From positions 22,297 to 86,296 of the forward strand of contig MPMO01000015.1 in assembly GCA_002238555.1 (NCBI GenBank): a stretch of DNA of 64,000 bases. The letters are read 5' to 3'. The stretch is from Caldilineaceae bacterium bin34. GTDB taxonomy: Bacteria; Chloroflexota; Anaerolineae; Caldilineales; Caldilineaceae. The notes under the pieces are model-generated. The model was not told the DNA's origin. It saw nothing but the letters and a program-made list of their open reading frames with translations, and ran no database searches. Positions 8,995-17,508 of this stretch are shown piece after piece; the stretch's first letter is position 1, and every line of letters starts with the position of its first letter. Made by a program: the position numbers and the translations under genes.

Positions 8995-9875
8995 ATGCGT
9001 TCGGAGCCAAAAGCCTGCGTATAGTCGCCATCCGATTCATACTCAACGCTTCGCCACGCCGAGAATATGCCAAGCAGTGCCCACCGGGACTTGCTTGAAG
9101 GTTGCCATGTGTCCAAGAGCGCGTCAATGCCATTACAGTCAAGCGGCTGTTCCCAGGCCGGCCAATGGAATTTCTGCCGCCTCTCGTGCATTAGCCAACC
9201 TTTCTGCCGCACAGTGATGTTGGCAAAACGATCCAGACACCGGTCTCCCCCGGGGCCTCTTGCTGGCAACAGGGACAGACCGAAGAAGGCTAGCACCTCA
9301 ACGACCGGGTTAACTAGGCGGTCGGTTTTGTCGGATGAAGCACCAAGGCGACCATGATCGAACCCCAGTCCGTTGTCGTTTGCAAGAGCCGGTTGTCCCA
9401 TCAACGCATTCTGAATGTGGTTTGCGTTTTTGTCCACATGCTTGTGAACCTTCTTCAATCTGTGATGAAGCCATTTGATGGTTCCCGGCCCTGAGGGATC
9501 GAAAGGCGCATGTACTACGAGCCCATCTTTATCAACACAGAGATCGGTCATTGACGACGATAGTGTCCATGAGTGGCAGAGACCCCGTGCAACCTGAACG
9601 CGTTCCCTGAATGCCTCAACTGGAACTTTCCTCTGAAGGCCTGTAGTCCCTCGCCACGTCTCGGCGATGGGCAGATCTGCCAGGCCTCCCGCATCCGGCC
9701 ACGACTCAATCAGGCACTCAACCGGGTCGGTGCCCTGTGCTGAGAGTACGGCCACAGGCGAACCGTGGGATGCCCAGTGCAACCGAATGCGCTGGTCCAG
9801 CACGGTTGTACCGACAGCTGCGAGCCAGGCATTCACCCAATCCGCAGGCAAACCCGAACATTGCACTTGGATCAT
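8991..9875 (-). CDS. csb3: Csb3-like protein, candidate Cas8 of the type I-G complex
   Basis: The protein has 294 residues. No catalytic motif is evident. A conserved-looking segment, FDPSGPGTIKWLHHRLKKVH (about residues 126-145), and the late PVVEVLAFFGLSLLPARG resemble the GSU0052/Csb3 group found in type I-G loci, but this is from memory and was not searched. It sits between cas3 and cas4 with four-base overlaps on both sides. By elimination it should be the large-subunit equivalent: Csb1 (Cas7) and Csb2 (Cas5-Cas6) are present and no Csx17 gene is. It would recognise the PAM and recruit Cas3; that role is inferred. Confidence 0.7.
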   Translation of the reverse strand: MIQVQCSGLPADWVNAWLAAVGTTVLDQRIRLHWASHGSPVAVLSAQGTDPVECLIESWPDAGGLADLPIAETWRGTTGLQRKVPVEAFRERVQVARGLCHSWTLSSSMTDLCVDKDGLVVHAPFDPSGPGTIKWLHHRLKKVHKHVDKNANHIQNALMGQPALANDNGLGFDHGRLGASSDKTDRLVNPVVEVLAFFGLSLLPARGPGGDRCLDRFANITVRQKGWLMHERRQKFHWPAWEQPLDCNGIDALLDTWQPSSKSRWALLGIFSAWRSVEYESDGDYTQAFGSERI

Positions 9876-12640
9876 TGTTCGGTCTCCTCAATGGTGTGGT
9901 CCCCCGCAGATACCCTATGGTCGGCAAGCGTGACGATGGCTTCCATGAGGGACAAACCCCAAGGACCAAGCCATTGGTTGAGGCCACGAAACCGGGCGGG
10001 TTGCTCCCAGTCCGCAATGGCGAGATTGGCAGAAGCCTGGACCCGCATGCCATCAATCAGGCTGGACACTTGCGCGGGGCTGTCGTCAGGAACCGGCATT
10101 GTGAACGGGCGGCCTTTCCCGTGATGGCTTGCGATCAGGTGAATGAGCAAGTCTTGTTCCTGTGGGGTGAATACGGCTTTCCTCTGTTGCAACCAGATAC
10201 GGACAACTCGGGCAGACAATTCTTCGTGACGCCCGCCGCGGGGCCAGCCTGCGGCAGCGCGTGTCGCTTCCCAAAGGTGGCGGGGCGTGTTGGATTTGGC
10301 CCTCAGTAGTTTGGGGGAAGTGTCTTGCTCCGGATCAAAGTCGGGTTTCAGCCAGCGTTGAAACCGATGATCGGCTTTGCCGATGTCATGGAGTTGGCCC
10401 GCCTCTTCCGCAACGCGGACCAATCGAGGTGAAATGCCAATCTTCTCGGCAGTCCGCGTGGCCAGGTCGGCTACCGCCGCACCGTGAGCATCCAAACCAA
10501 TTGCTTCAACAGTGTCCTGCACCAGCGATGTTTCATCCAAATCACTACTGTTCCAGGTGTTTTCCCTATCTGACGTATACAGGCGCGGGACACTGTGCCG
10601 TGATTGCTTGAGGTCCGGTTGCAGGGAGTCAACAAAATTACTCCACTCCAACTCTTCCCATGCGTCCGGCGCGGGAGCGGCCCGGATTGCATCCAAAAGC
10701 GCCAACACCGCCTTGTTGCTAGCGTCTTGGTCGGCCCCCTCGGCCTTGAATGCCCGCTTGCAGACATCGATGTACCCCTTAACGTCAACGCCGCACAGAC
10801 GCTGGATTGCGGGTGCGTCAAGCGGCAGGCCCTGCCGGGGCAGGGACACGTCCATGACCGGATTGGACGCTTCGGGATTCCAACCGAATTCGTCCATCAG
10901 TCCGCGGTCCGCAGGCAGCACAATGCGGTCGCCCGGTCGCAAATCCACAGGTGTGACTGCCTGGATGGCGAGGTTGTCGGGGGCCAGCCGATGGATGGTT
11001 TCTGCCGCGTCCAACACCTCCCGCACTTCCCTGAGGGGAACTTCCATCGCTTCCCTGTCCGTGGCACGGGGCCAAAGGCGCTTGCCACCCTTCGGAACAT
11101 GCGCCCGCCAGATCAAGGACACAGAGTACTGCGCTCCGCTGATGCCTGCGAAGTAGGGTTCCACCGGGGCTTCACCTTCGGGCGGGGTTGTCGTTTTCAC
11201 CCACTCCCACAAAATACCCTGCATGACTTCCGGGGCGCGTCCGGTGTCCTCGACCGGATCTTGTAGGACCTTGGCCACCCTAGCAGGAGACAGGTCTACC
11301 TTGCCGGTCCCACCTTCTGCGATGGCATCCTGCAGTCGCTTGAGAACCTGCCCGGGCTCCGCGCCGTAGACCGGCCAGGACATTTCCGGCTTTTTGCCTT
11401 TGGGCGGGATGTGAACATACACCGCCCGCGCATGGACATGGTGTCCGAAGCGGTTTAGTCGACCCAGTCTCTGCGTGAGTGCCCGGACCCCGCACGCTTC
11501 TGTCACCATGAACTCGGCGTCAATGTCCGCGCCCACTTCCAGTGTTTGCGTTGCGACGACGATGAGGTGCTGTCGGCGTTGGCCGGTGATTGTATCGGCC
11601 ATGCCTTCCTGCGGGTCCAGGATGCGTGCCCGCAGCCGTTCCGCTTCCCGCTCGCGCTGCCGGCCGGTGAGTAGCAGGACTTCGGCTTCCTTGCCATGCC
11701 GTTTCCGGACATGCTCGAAGGCTTTGCGGGCTGTGCCTGGCGTGTTGGCGAAAATGACAACTGCAGAAGGCGGTCTGCCTTTGAGCAGACTGGAGCACCC
11801 CTCGGCAAGCTGTTTCCCGGCCTCGCCCTTGCACTCTCGGATTTCCAGCGGCTTTGCGGCATGGATGCGCTGCTTGACAATTGGATGTGCCTTGTCGCTG
11901 TCGTCCAAGTCAAACCGTTGTCCGAGTTGTGCCCGTCCAGTTGCCGTTAGGGATGTCAACTGAGGCCTGGAACGACGTTCGCCGAGGATTGACACTGTGC
12001 CCGGCATACATTCGTCAAGGGCCGGGATCAGGTTCTGCAAGTGGGGAACGAGGTGTGCTTCATCCAGTAGAATCAGGCTGTCGGTCCCAGCCATTGCCGC
12101 ATCGACGGAACGCAGCCGGGAGCCGTACCCGCGAAAGAGAAGGCGGGAGCCGTACATGGGCAAGGTGCAGAGGATGATGGTGGGGCATGATGGATTGATC
12201 GGAGTACAGCCGGCAATGCCGCCGCGAAGCCGAATGACGTCCAAGACCCGTGTGCGACCGACGGAGAGGGATTTGAGCTGCTGTTGAACCGCCAACACAG
12301 TCTGCAATGCCCGCCCGGTGACATGTTCCCGCGGATCCTCAAGAGTGTCCGCTATGTGCTTTGCGTGGGCGGCAGTGGCATCCACCAGCAACCGGCGGTT
12401 GACAACCCACCAGATGCGCGTCGGCGCAGTGCGTGCAGCCGGTTCCCGATCCGCCTGTGATGCGAGCCACCACACGGCAATGTCAAGGCACGAGGTTTTG
12501 CCCAGCCCGGTCGGAACCCCAATTTCCGCAGGCCATGCGCCGGTTTCAGCAACGCTATTGGCCAAGCGGTCCTGCCAGGGGAAAGGTTCGTGACAGTTGC
12601 AGGCTTGGTAGAACTCTGAGAATGTCGGCTTGAGTGTCAT
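9872..12640 (-). CDS. cas3: CRISPR-associated helicase/nuclease Cas3 with C-terminal HD domain
   Basis: The protein has 922 residues. The helicase comes first: Walker A GVPTGLGKTS (41-50), DEAH box LILLDEAH (193-196), and motif VI region ALTQRLGRLNRFG near residue 390. The HD nuclease follows at about residues 735-915, with LHDIGKADH (HD at 751-752) and LIASHHGKGRP (839-845). Helicase-then-HD order is the reverse of most Cas3 proteins and is typical of type I-G. Cas3 unwinds and degrades target DNA after R-loop formation. It overlaps both csb2 and the csb3-like gene by four bases. Confidence 0.95.
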   Translation of the reverse strand: MTLKPTFSEFYQACNCHEPFPWQDRLANSVAETGAWPAEIGVPTGLGKTSCLDIAVWWLASQADREPAARTAPTRIWWVVNRRLLVDATAAHAKHIADTLEDPREHVTGRALQTVLAVQQQLKSLSVGRTRVLDVIRLRGGIAGCTPINPSCPTIILCTLPMYGSRLLFRGYGSRLRSVDAAMAGTDSLILLDEAHLVPHLQNLIPALDECMPGTVSILGERRSRPQLTSLTATGRAQLGQRFDLDDSDKAHPIVKQRIHAAKPLEIRECKGEAGKQLAEGCSSLLKGRPPSAVVIFANTPGTARKAFEHVRKRHGKEAEVLLLTGRQREREAERLRARILDPQEGMADTITGQRRQHLIVVATQTLEVGADIDAEFMVTEACGVRALTQRLGRLNRFGHHVHARAVYVHIPPKGKKPEMSWPVYGAEPGQVLKRLQDAIAEGGTGKVDLSPARVAKVLQDPVEDTGRAPEVMQGILWEWVKTTTPPEGEAPVEPYFAGISGAQYSVSLIWRAHVPKGGKRLWPRATDREAMEVPLREVREVLDAAETIHRLAPDNLAIQAVTPVDLRPGDRIVLPADRGLMDEFGWNPEASNPVMDVSLPRQGLPLDAPAIQRLCGVDVKGYIDVCKRAFKAEGADQDASNKAVLALLDAIRAAPAPDAWEELEWSNFVDSLQPDLKQSRHSVPRLYTSDRENTWNSSDLDETSLVQDTVEAIGLDAHGAAVADLATRTAEKIGISPRLVRVAEEAGQLHDIGKADHRFQRWLKPDFDPEQDTSPKLLRAKSNTPRHLWEATRAAAGWPRGGRHEELSARVVRIWLQQRKAVFTPQEQDLLIHLIASHHGKGRPFTMPVPDDSPAQVSSLIDGMRVQASANLAIADWEQPARFRGLNQWLGPWGLSLMEAIVTLADHRVSAGDHTIEETEQ

Positions 12641-14082
12641 TGACTGCTGGTTGAAGTGTGCATGGATTCGTCCATCGGGATGCAGAGGCCAAACCCTCGC
12701 TGACGGCCTGCACCGATTACGACCGGACCCGGAATGGGTTCCTCAAACCGGATTTCCATGTGCGAGTAGGGGCGCGCGGGCCTTCCCGGACGATGGACCT
12801 CGGAAGGTGCAAGGTCAATCCCGCCGGAAACGAGCGGTGTGCGGGTGGAACGGAAGTCAACCGGTTCCGGCAATCCGGCATGAGCGCACCAAACCGCGAG
12901 GTCAGCTAACGAGATGCCTTGCCTTCGCCATTGTTCATGGATTGCAGGCACTGCAGTTGCCCATATGCGGGACTTCCGTCCCCAGCGGTCGGGGTGGATC
13001 GCCCATGGATGGGCCTCGCTGTCCTGGCACACCACCGACACATTGATGCCGCGTCCCGTCAGTTTGCGGATCGAAAAGGCAGCGTCGCGCGCTCGCCTAC
13101 GGTCCAACGACGAGGCCCCCGAGGGCATCCACAAGGCCAATCCGTGAATGAGTCCGTTGGACCACTGGTAGCCGACATCGGGAAGGGCCAGGTACCGAGC
13201 CAGGGCGTCGTGGCCTTTCCCGTTGATACCGTGGCCATGCAATACCGGCGGCGGTTCACCGTACGCGAACTGGTACTTGACCAGCAAAGCCTTTTTGAAT
13301 AGTTCCGTCATGTCCGAGACGCGCCGCCCGGACACTGCAGGCTCTACCCGTAGCCAGACCACCACCTGACCGCGGCCCAGCGAAGGTTGCACTTCCGTTG
13401 TCGGGTTGCAGTAACGGGCCTTGTGTTTCAGGGCATGGAACTGCGTTCGACTCAGGGACGGCCCCCGTTCGATCCATTGCTCGTGCATCCGGTCCCAGAT
13501 GGCAAGATCGCCGGGTTGCGGGACGTTGACCCACGTTTGACCGTCCGGGTGCGGTGCGAAATTCTGGCATTCAAGGGTCGGTAGGCAGTCGGCCGACAGG
13601 ACCTGCACGCGTGCCGGGGAATCCGCCGTGCCCAAGTAGCCGATGCGCGCTGCACGTCGTTGAAGTGCAGCGAAGATGTTGGGAGACGGGAGGGGTGTGT
13701 CCCATGTGTAGTAGATCATGGGCGTGCGCGGACAGACGCGCACTCCCGGCCAGACGCGTGTCCCTTTGCGGGCAGGGTATTCCTGGTGTTGGTTTCTGAT
13801 GCTGGAATTGCGGTGCTCAACGACGTACCGCGGAAGGAGCGGTGTATGAGTTGGTTGAGGATCCGCGTAGATGCTGGGTGGTTGCAACCCTTCCAACCAT
13901 TCCAGTTCCGACCCGTCGGTCACGCGACACGCAGTTCCAGTACCGTCGGCCGCAACAAAGGCGGCAAACAGACGGGCAGGCGACGGCGGCCATTCCCCTT
14001 GTGCCTGATGCCCGGTATTGGCTGTCCCGTCCGCATCGCCCCGAAACACGCCATGCAACAGTTCTACGGAAACAGAGAACAT
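12637..14082 (-). CDS. csb2: Csb2, Cas5-Cas6 fusion of type I-G (GSU0054 family)
   Basis: The 481-residue reading uses the ATG at 14082 (MFSVSVELLHGVFRG), whose A is shared with the csb1 stop (TGATG); a longer open frame upstream lies inside csb1. The N-terminal RAMP strand is followed by GEWPPSPARLFAAFVAA, typical of this family, and the C terminus has a glycine-rich loop, GAGRQRGFGLCIP, typical of Cas5/Cas6 RAMPs. The family both processes pre-crRNA and caps the 5' end of the complex. The likely catalytic His cannot be assigned by eye. Confidence 0.9.
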   Translation of the reverse strand: MFSVSVELLHGVFRGDADGTANTGHQAQGEWPPSPARLFAAFVAADGTGTACRVTDGSELEWLEGLQPPSIYADPQPTHTPLLPRYVVEHRNSSIRNQHQEYPARKGTRVWPGVRVCPRTPMIYYTWDTPLPSPNIFAALQRRAARIGYLGTADSPARVQVLSADCLPTLECQNFAPHPDGQTWVNVPQPGDLAIWDRMHEQWIERGPSLSRTQFHALKHKARYCNPTTEVQPSLGRGQVVVWLRVEPAVSGRRVSDMTELFKKALLVKYQFAYGEPPPVLHGHGINGKGHDALARYLALPDVGYQWSNGLIHGLALWMPSGASSLDRRRARDAAFSIRKLTGRGINVSVVCQDSEAHPWAIHPDRWGRKSRIWATAVPAIHEQWRRQGISLADLAVWCAHAGLPEPVDFRSTRTPLVSGGIDLAPSEVHRPGRPARPYSHMEIRFEEPIPGPVVIGAGRQRGFGLCIPMDESMHTSTSSQ

Positions 14083-15272
14083 CAGTCTATGATCTCCGGC
14101 CAAGTGGAACGGATGGCTTTGGTCAAATTGGGCTTGGGTTTCAACACCGTTGGAGGTTGGTCCCATCCGGCCAACGGCACACCAACTTCAAGGGCGTGAA
14201 CCTTTGCTTCCTGCAGGAGCGAATCTGTTGACTCGATTTCGCAAGGTTCATCCTCCACGCCCAGCCATATCTTGGTTGTGGACCGGGGGCGAAGGTCTGC
14301 ACCTGATCGAAGCGAGAACGCACGCTCAAAGGCGATGCGGTGGGCATGCAGGCCCATGGCCACCAGCAGGGCACGAGCGGCCTCGTCGGTTGCAGGCGAG
14401 GTGCCCTGCCCCAGACTGACACGCCGAAGCTGGGCAAACGATACGGTGGCCAACTGGGTCACGCGCTGGAACGACACAGCGGCAAGCGCGGCATCGGTGC
14501 CTGTGAATGGTGTTTGTCCATGTCCGATTCCCGAAAGCTTGGAAGACGAACGCTTGTCCGACTTGGCACCGTTCCCTTTGCCGATGCTCCAGTCACCGAG
14601 ATCATTGGAGTTGGCTCTCACCTCCTCGTCTGTGTTCAGGTTCAGGGGATCGCCCTTCAGCCCAAAGGTTCTGGTCTCGGTGCCAGCGGGGTTCCAGCCG
14701 ACAATCTCCGAGACCCAAGCGCGGGCATGCTTGCTGTTGTGCCGCTTCTTACCGAGATGGGATTGCCAGAACCCGTACAGCAGGGCCTGCGGGAACCATG
14801 ACATCAGTGGACCGCACTCGCCGGCGGTTGCCCCGAAAATGGATTGTCCAATCTCTGTCTTGAGGAAATCGGTGCCGTTCCAGGTCGAATCCCGCAGGTA
14901 GGCATCAGCATTGCGATGTGGAAATTGGAACGAGGACAGCAAGCGGAGTACATGCGACGGCAACGCCCCCAACTCGGCCAAATCCAAAATGAACTCCGGA
15001 AGGCCGAGCGGTTCCCGGTTGCGACGCAGGGCTTCTTCCAAGCGATTGGCTTGGGACGGCACGTTGTCAATGACGATTACCGGTGTCGGTTCTGCATCGG
15101 AAGTGTCGGCGAACCGCTTATCCAGTTGGTACTGGCCGCCCGTGTACACGGCCGGTTTGACAAGCCCGGTCGGTCCCGACAGTGGTTGCAGGTCAGTAGC
15201 CATCTTGATACCCGCGTCGAAGGAATCGTCGGAGCAGCCATCCAGCAGTCGTTTAAGGTCAATACGGAGCAT
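14082..15272 (-). CDS. csb1: Csb1, Cas7 backbone protein of type I-G (GSU0053 family)
   Basis: The 396-residue reading starts at the ATG at 15272 (MLRIDLKRLLDG), preceded by an AGAGGG ribosome site on the minus strand. Family features include the early PLSGPTGLVKPAVYTGGQYQ and VIVIDNVPSQANRLEEAL segments, and FWQSHLGKKR in the middle. Csb1 polymerises along the crRNA as the Cas7-like backbone. It is the first gene of the operon, downstream of a probable promoter containing a perfect palindrome. An upstream in-frame extension exists but crosses the promoter. Confidence 0.92.
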   Translation of the reverse strand: MLRIDLKRLLDGCSDDSFDAGIKMATDLQPLSGPTGLVKPAVYTGGQYQLDKRFADTSDAEPTPVIVIDNVPSQANRLEEALRRNREPLGLPEFILDLAELGALPSHVLRLLSSFQFPHRNADAYLRDSTWNGTDFLKTEIGQSIFGATAGECGPLMSWFPQALLYGFWQSHLGKKRHNSKHARAWVSEIVGWNPAGTETRTFGLKGDPLNLNTDEEVRANSNDLGDWSIGKGNGAKSDKRSSSKLSGIGHGQTPFTGTDAALAAVSFQRVTQLATVSFAQLRRVSLGQGTSPATDEAARALLVAMGLHAHRIAFERAFSLRSGADLRPRSTTKIWLGVEDEPCEIESTDSLLQEAKVHALEVGVPLAGWDQPPTVLKPKPNLTKAIRSTWPEIID

Positions 15273-15317
15273 GACACACCCTCTGGTGTTCTGTACGGTC
15301 CTATGGTAAGGCAAACT

Positions 15318-15347
15318 AGGATAACATGTTATGGGGCTTACACACAA
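15318..15347 (-). promoter_or_regulatory. Putative cas operon promoter with palindromic operator
   Basis: On the minus strand TTGTGT (15347-15342) and TATCCT (15323-15318) are separated by 18 bases, a plausible sigma-70 pair about 40 bases ahead of csb1. A perfect 12-base palindrome, ATAACATGTTAT (15321-15332), overlaps the -10 element and is a natural place for a repressor. The promoter assignment is inference from spacing; the palindrome is directly visible. Confidence 0.45.
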
Positions 15348-15367
15348 CCCTAAACCCGGGATGGGCA

Positions 15368-16546
15368 CTGTTTCAATCTCGTTGATATTGGTTGCGGGCC
15401 GGCAAGGGACGAGGGGCCCTGTTGTTTTTGGTTAGATGAAACCAAGTGTAGGGGCCCCTCGTCGTGGACTTCAGTCCCAGTTCCTGCCGACCCCGAACGC
15501 CAACAGGCGTTGCCTGACGACCCGGGCGCCTGCCCCCATTGCGGGGCCTGCGCCTGGCGGCGCAACGGCACCTACCCCCGCCATCTGGTCGTGCTGGGAC
15601 GGCTGTGGGTGCAACGTTGGCAGTGCAAGGCCTGTCTGGGCAGCGTCTCGCCCCTCCCGCCAGCGTCCGCAGACCTTCCGCGAGCTGGTGACCGACCTGT
15701 ACGTGCACGGTGTCAGTTTCCGGGGTCTGTCCCGCCTCCTGGCCCTGCTGGGCCGCGGGGTGGGGGCCGCCACCCTGTGGCGCGACGTGCAGGCAGTGGC
15801 CCCGGGCCTGATGCCCGACCCGCCGGCGGACCTGCCGTCGTGGGTCAAGGTAGACGAGACCTGGCTGTCCCTCGGGGGTGCCAAGCGTCCGGTGGCCGTG
15901 GTCCTGGGCCCCAGGGCGAACGGCTAGACCTGCGCCTGAGCGGCTCCGGCCTCGACTGGGCCGACTGGTTCACGGGCCTGGCCGCGTGCGGGGTGCAGGG
16001 GCTGACGACCGACGACGACCCGGTCTACGGGCCGGCCTTGGAGGCGGCAGGCCTGGACCGGCAGCAGTGTACCGTGCACATGCAGCGCACCGTGGGACGG
16101 CACATCCGGGGTCTCGACGGGGACGACCTGACCCATCTGGACCGGGTCCTGCTGCCCATCCTGCGACGCCGGGCCCGGGCGCGGCCGCCGGAGGCCGGCC
16201 CCGTTCTGCTGGCGCTCTGGGAGGCGGGCAGGACCGCGTGCGCCTGCACCCGGAGGTGCGGAAGCTGCTGTGGCACCTCGTGGAGCGCTGACACGAACTG
16301 GTGAGTAGCCAAGGGAACCCCAGGGTTCCCGCCTCCACCAACTGGCTGGAGGGCTGGTCGGGTGCCATCCAGGCGCGCTTCAAGCCCCGGGCCCGCCTGA
16401 CGCGGAGGCTGAAGACCGAAGCCGGCACCCGCAACTTCGTGTGCCTGATGGCCCGCGGCATGGCCTGAAGTGAGGCTGGGAACCCGCCGGGACAGAGAAG
16501 GCCCATGACAGACAGCCCGCAACCAATCTCGTTGAGAACTGTTCAG
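15368..16546 (+). mobile_element. Decayed DDE-transposase insertion sequence, copy 1
   Basis: The outer left end CTGTTTCAATCTCGTTGAT (15368-15386) matches the ends of the second copy at 62.5-63.4 kb. Inner arms ATTGGTTGCGGGC (15387-15399) and GCCCGCAACCAAT (16515-16527) are perfect inverted repeats. Between them is a plus-strand transposase broken by at least three frameshifts or stops (near 15650, 15925 and 16290). Readable pieces are a zinc-ribbon-like N terminus (CPHCGACAWRRNGTYP), WVKVDETWLSL, LTTDDDPVYG, TNWLEGW and FVCLMARGMA, giving a plausible D, D, E triad. A hairpin with 12-base arms, GACGAGGGGCCC (15408-15419) and its complement (15452-15463), lies ahead of the coding part. I could not place the family; IS256/mutator-like is one possibility. 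Confidence 0.7.
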
Positions 16547-16576
16547 CAACCGTGTTGAAATTCGAGCCCCACCAGT

Positions 16577-16869
16577 CGTGAGCACAGGTTCCTGCTGCCA
16601 AGGAACCTGGTCCTGGATCACACCGTTCAGGATGAGGAGCAGCTTGCACGGGACTGCGACGAGCACTACCTTCCCGGGCTTGCCCCGTCGGCACAAACGG
16701 GTGTAGAAGTTGCAGATGGCGGGGTTATAGCAGGTGGCGGTTACGGTGGTCATGCAGAGGCTCGTGCGCATGGAGGCGCGACCGCCCAGACGCGGCGCTG
16801 TCCCGGTTAGGGGGCGACAGCGACCCGTGCGGCCATTTCGCGTCCGTTGAGACGGCCCAGTTCCGGCAA
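16577..16869 (-). pseudogene. IS110-family transposase C-terminal remnant
   Basis: On the minus strand LPELGRLNGREMAARVAVAP ends at a stop near 16809. After a frameshift the frame continues GTAPRLGGRASMRTSLCM, then YNPAICNFYTRLCRRGKPGK and KLLLILNGVIQDQVPWQ. This is the C-terminal Transposase_20 pattern of IS110 elements. Only the C terminus is present. A 19-base stretch at 16892-16910 (TTTAGATGCAATCGCCCTG) is shared with the ISAs1 remnant at 63.46 kb, so several mobile elements have decayed on top of one another here. Confidence 0.65.
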
Positions 16870-16922
16870 CCCACACAGTCGCCCCGCCCAATTTAGATGC
16901 AATCGCCCTGGCCTGAGGGCTG

Positions 16923-17504
16923 TCAATTCAGGATGCGCGAGATGCCTTCCGTTAGGACCGCGGCACTCATTTCCCCCGTCACCTTGGCCCTGATGACGCC
17001 ACTGCGGTCTATGAAGTAAGTGGTTGGAATGCTGCGCACGTCGTAGTCCGCGTGCCCCTGACCTCTCGCAGCGTCCACCGCGAGTTCGTAGTTGATGCCG
17101 AACTCGTCCGCCATGGCCCTGGCCCCTTCCGCGTCGGACGGCACCACGACCCCAACCACGCGTACTTCCTGTCCAAAGCGCCTGGTGGCCTCCACCAGTT
17201 CCGGGATCTCCCGGCGGCACGGGTTGCACCAGGACGCCCAGAAATTGAGGACCACGGGCACCCCCACCCCGTTGACAACGTTCGCAACGGCAGGATCCTC
17301 CAGCGACACCAGTTGGATCGGCGGAGCCGCATGGCCGATGAACGGACCGGCCGAGTCTTCCAGCACCGCGGATGTGCGGCCAGGTGCCGACACCCAGATC
17401 CATGCCGAACCGAGAACAAGCGTCAGAAGCGTGGCCGCCAGCCAGAAGCGTGCCGGGGAAGCCGGCGGCACGGGACTGGTGGTTGGGTGGGCCTGGGTGG
17501 ACAT
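16923..17504 (-). CDS. TlpA/ResA-like membrane-anchored thioredoxin
   Basis: The protein has 193 residues. One N-terminal membrane helix (about 20-38) is followed by a thioredoxin domain with the active site WASWCNPCRRE (Cys93 and Cys96) and the cis-proline motif SIPTTYFID. The family reduces disulphides outside the membrane, for example during cytochrome c maturation, though no cytochrome genes are nearby. Its start lies five bases before the gnd stop on the same strand, so it is probably the last gene of a gnd-led transcript. Confidence 0.85.
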   Translation of the reverse strand: MSTQAHPTTSPVPPASPARFWLAATLLTLVLGSAWIWVSAPGRTSAVLEDSAGPFIGHAAPPIQLVSLEDPAVANVVNGVGVPVVLNFWASWCNPCRREIPELVEATRRFGQEVRVVGVVVPSDAEGARAMADEFGINYELAVDAARGQGHADYDVRSIPTTYFIDRSGVIRAKVTGEMSAAVLTEGISRILN

Positions 17505-17508
17505 TGGT

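Noticed and set aside
15378..16535. CTCGTTGA at 15378-15385 and 16528-16535 as an 8-base target duplication of insertion-sequence copy 1
   Set aside because: Copy 2 has the same bases inside both of its inverted ends, so the left occurrence belongs to the element's terminal repeat, not to the target.
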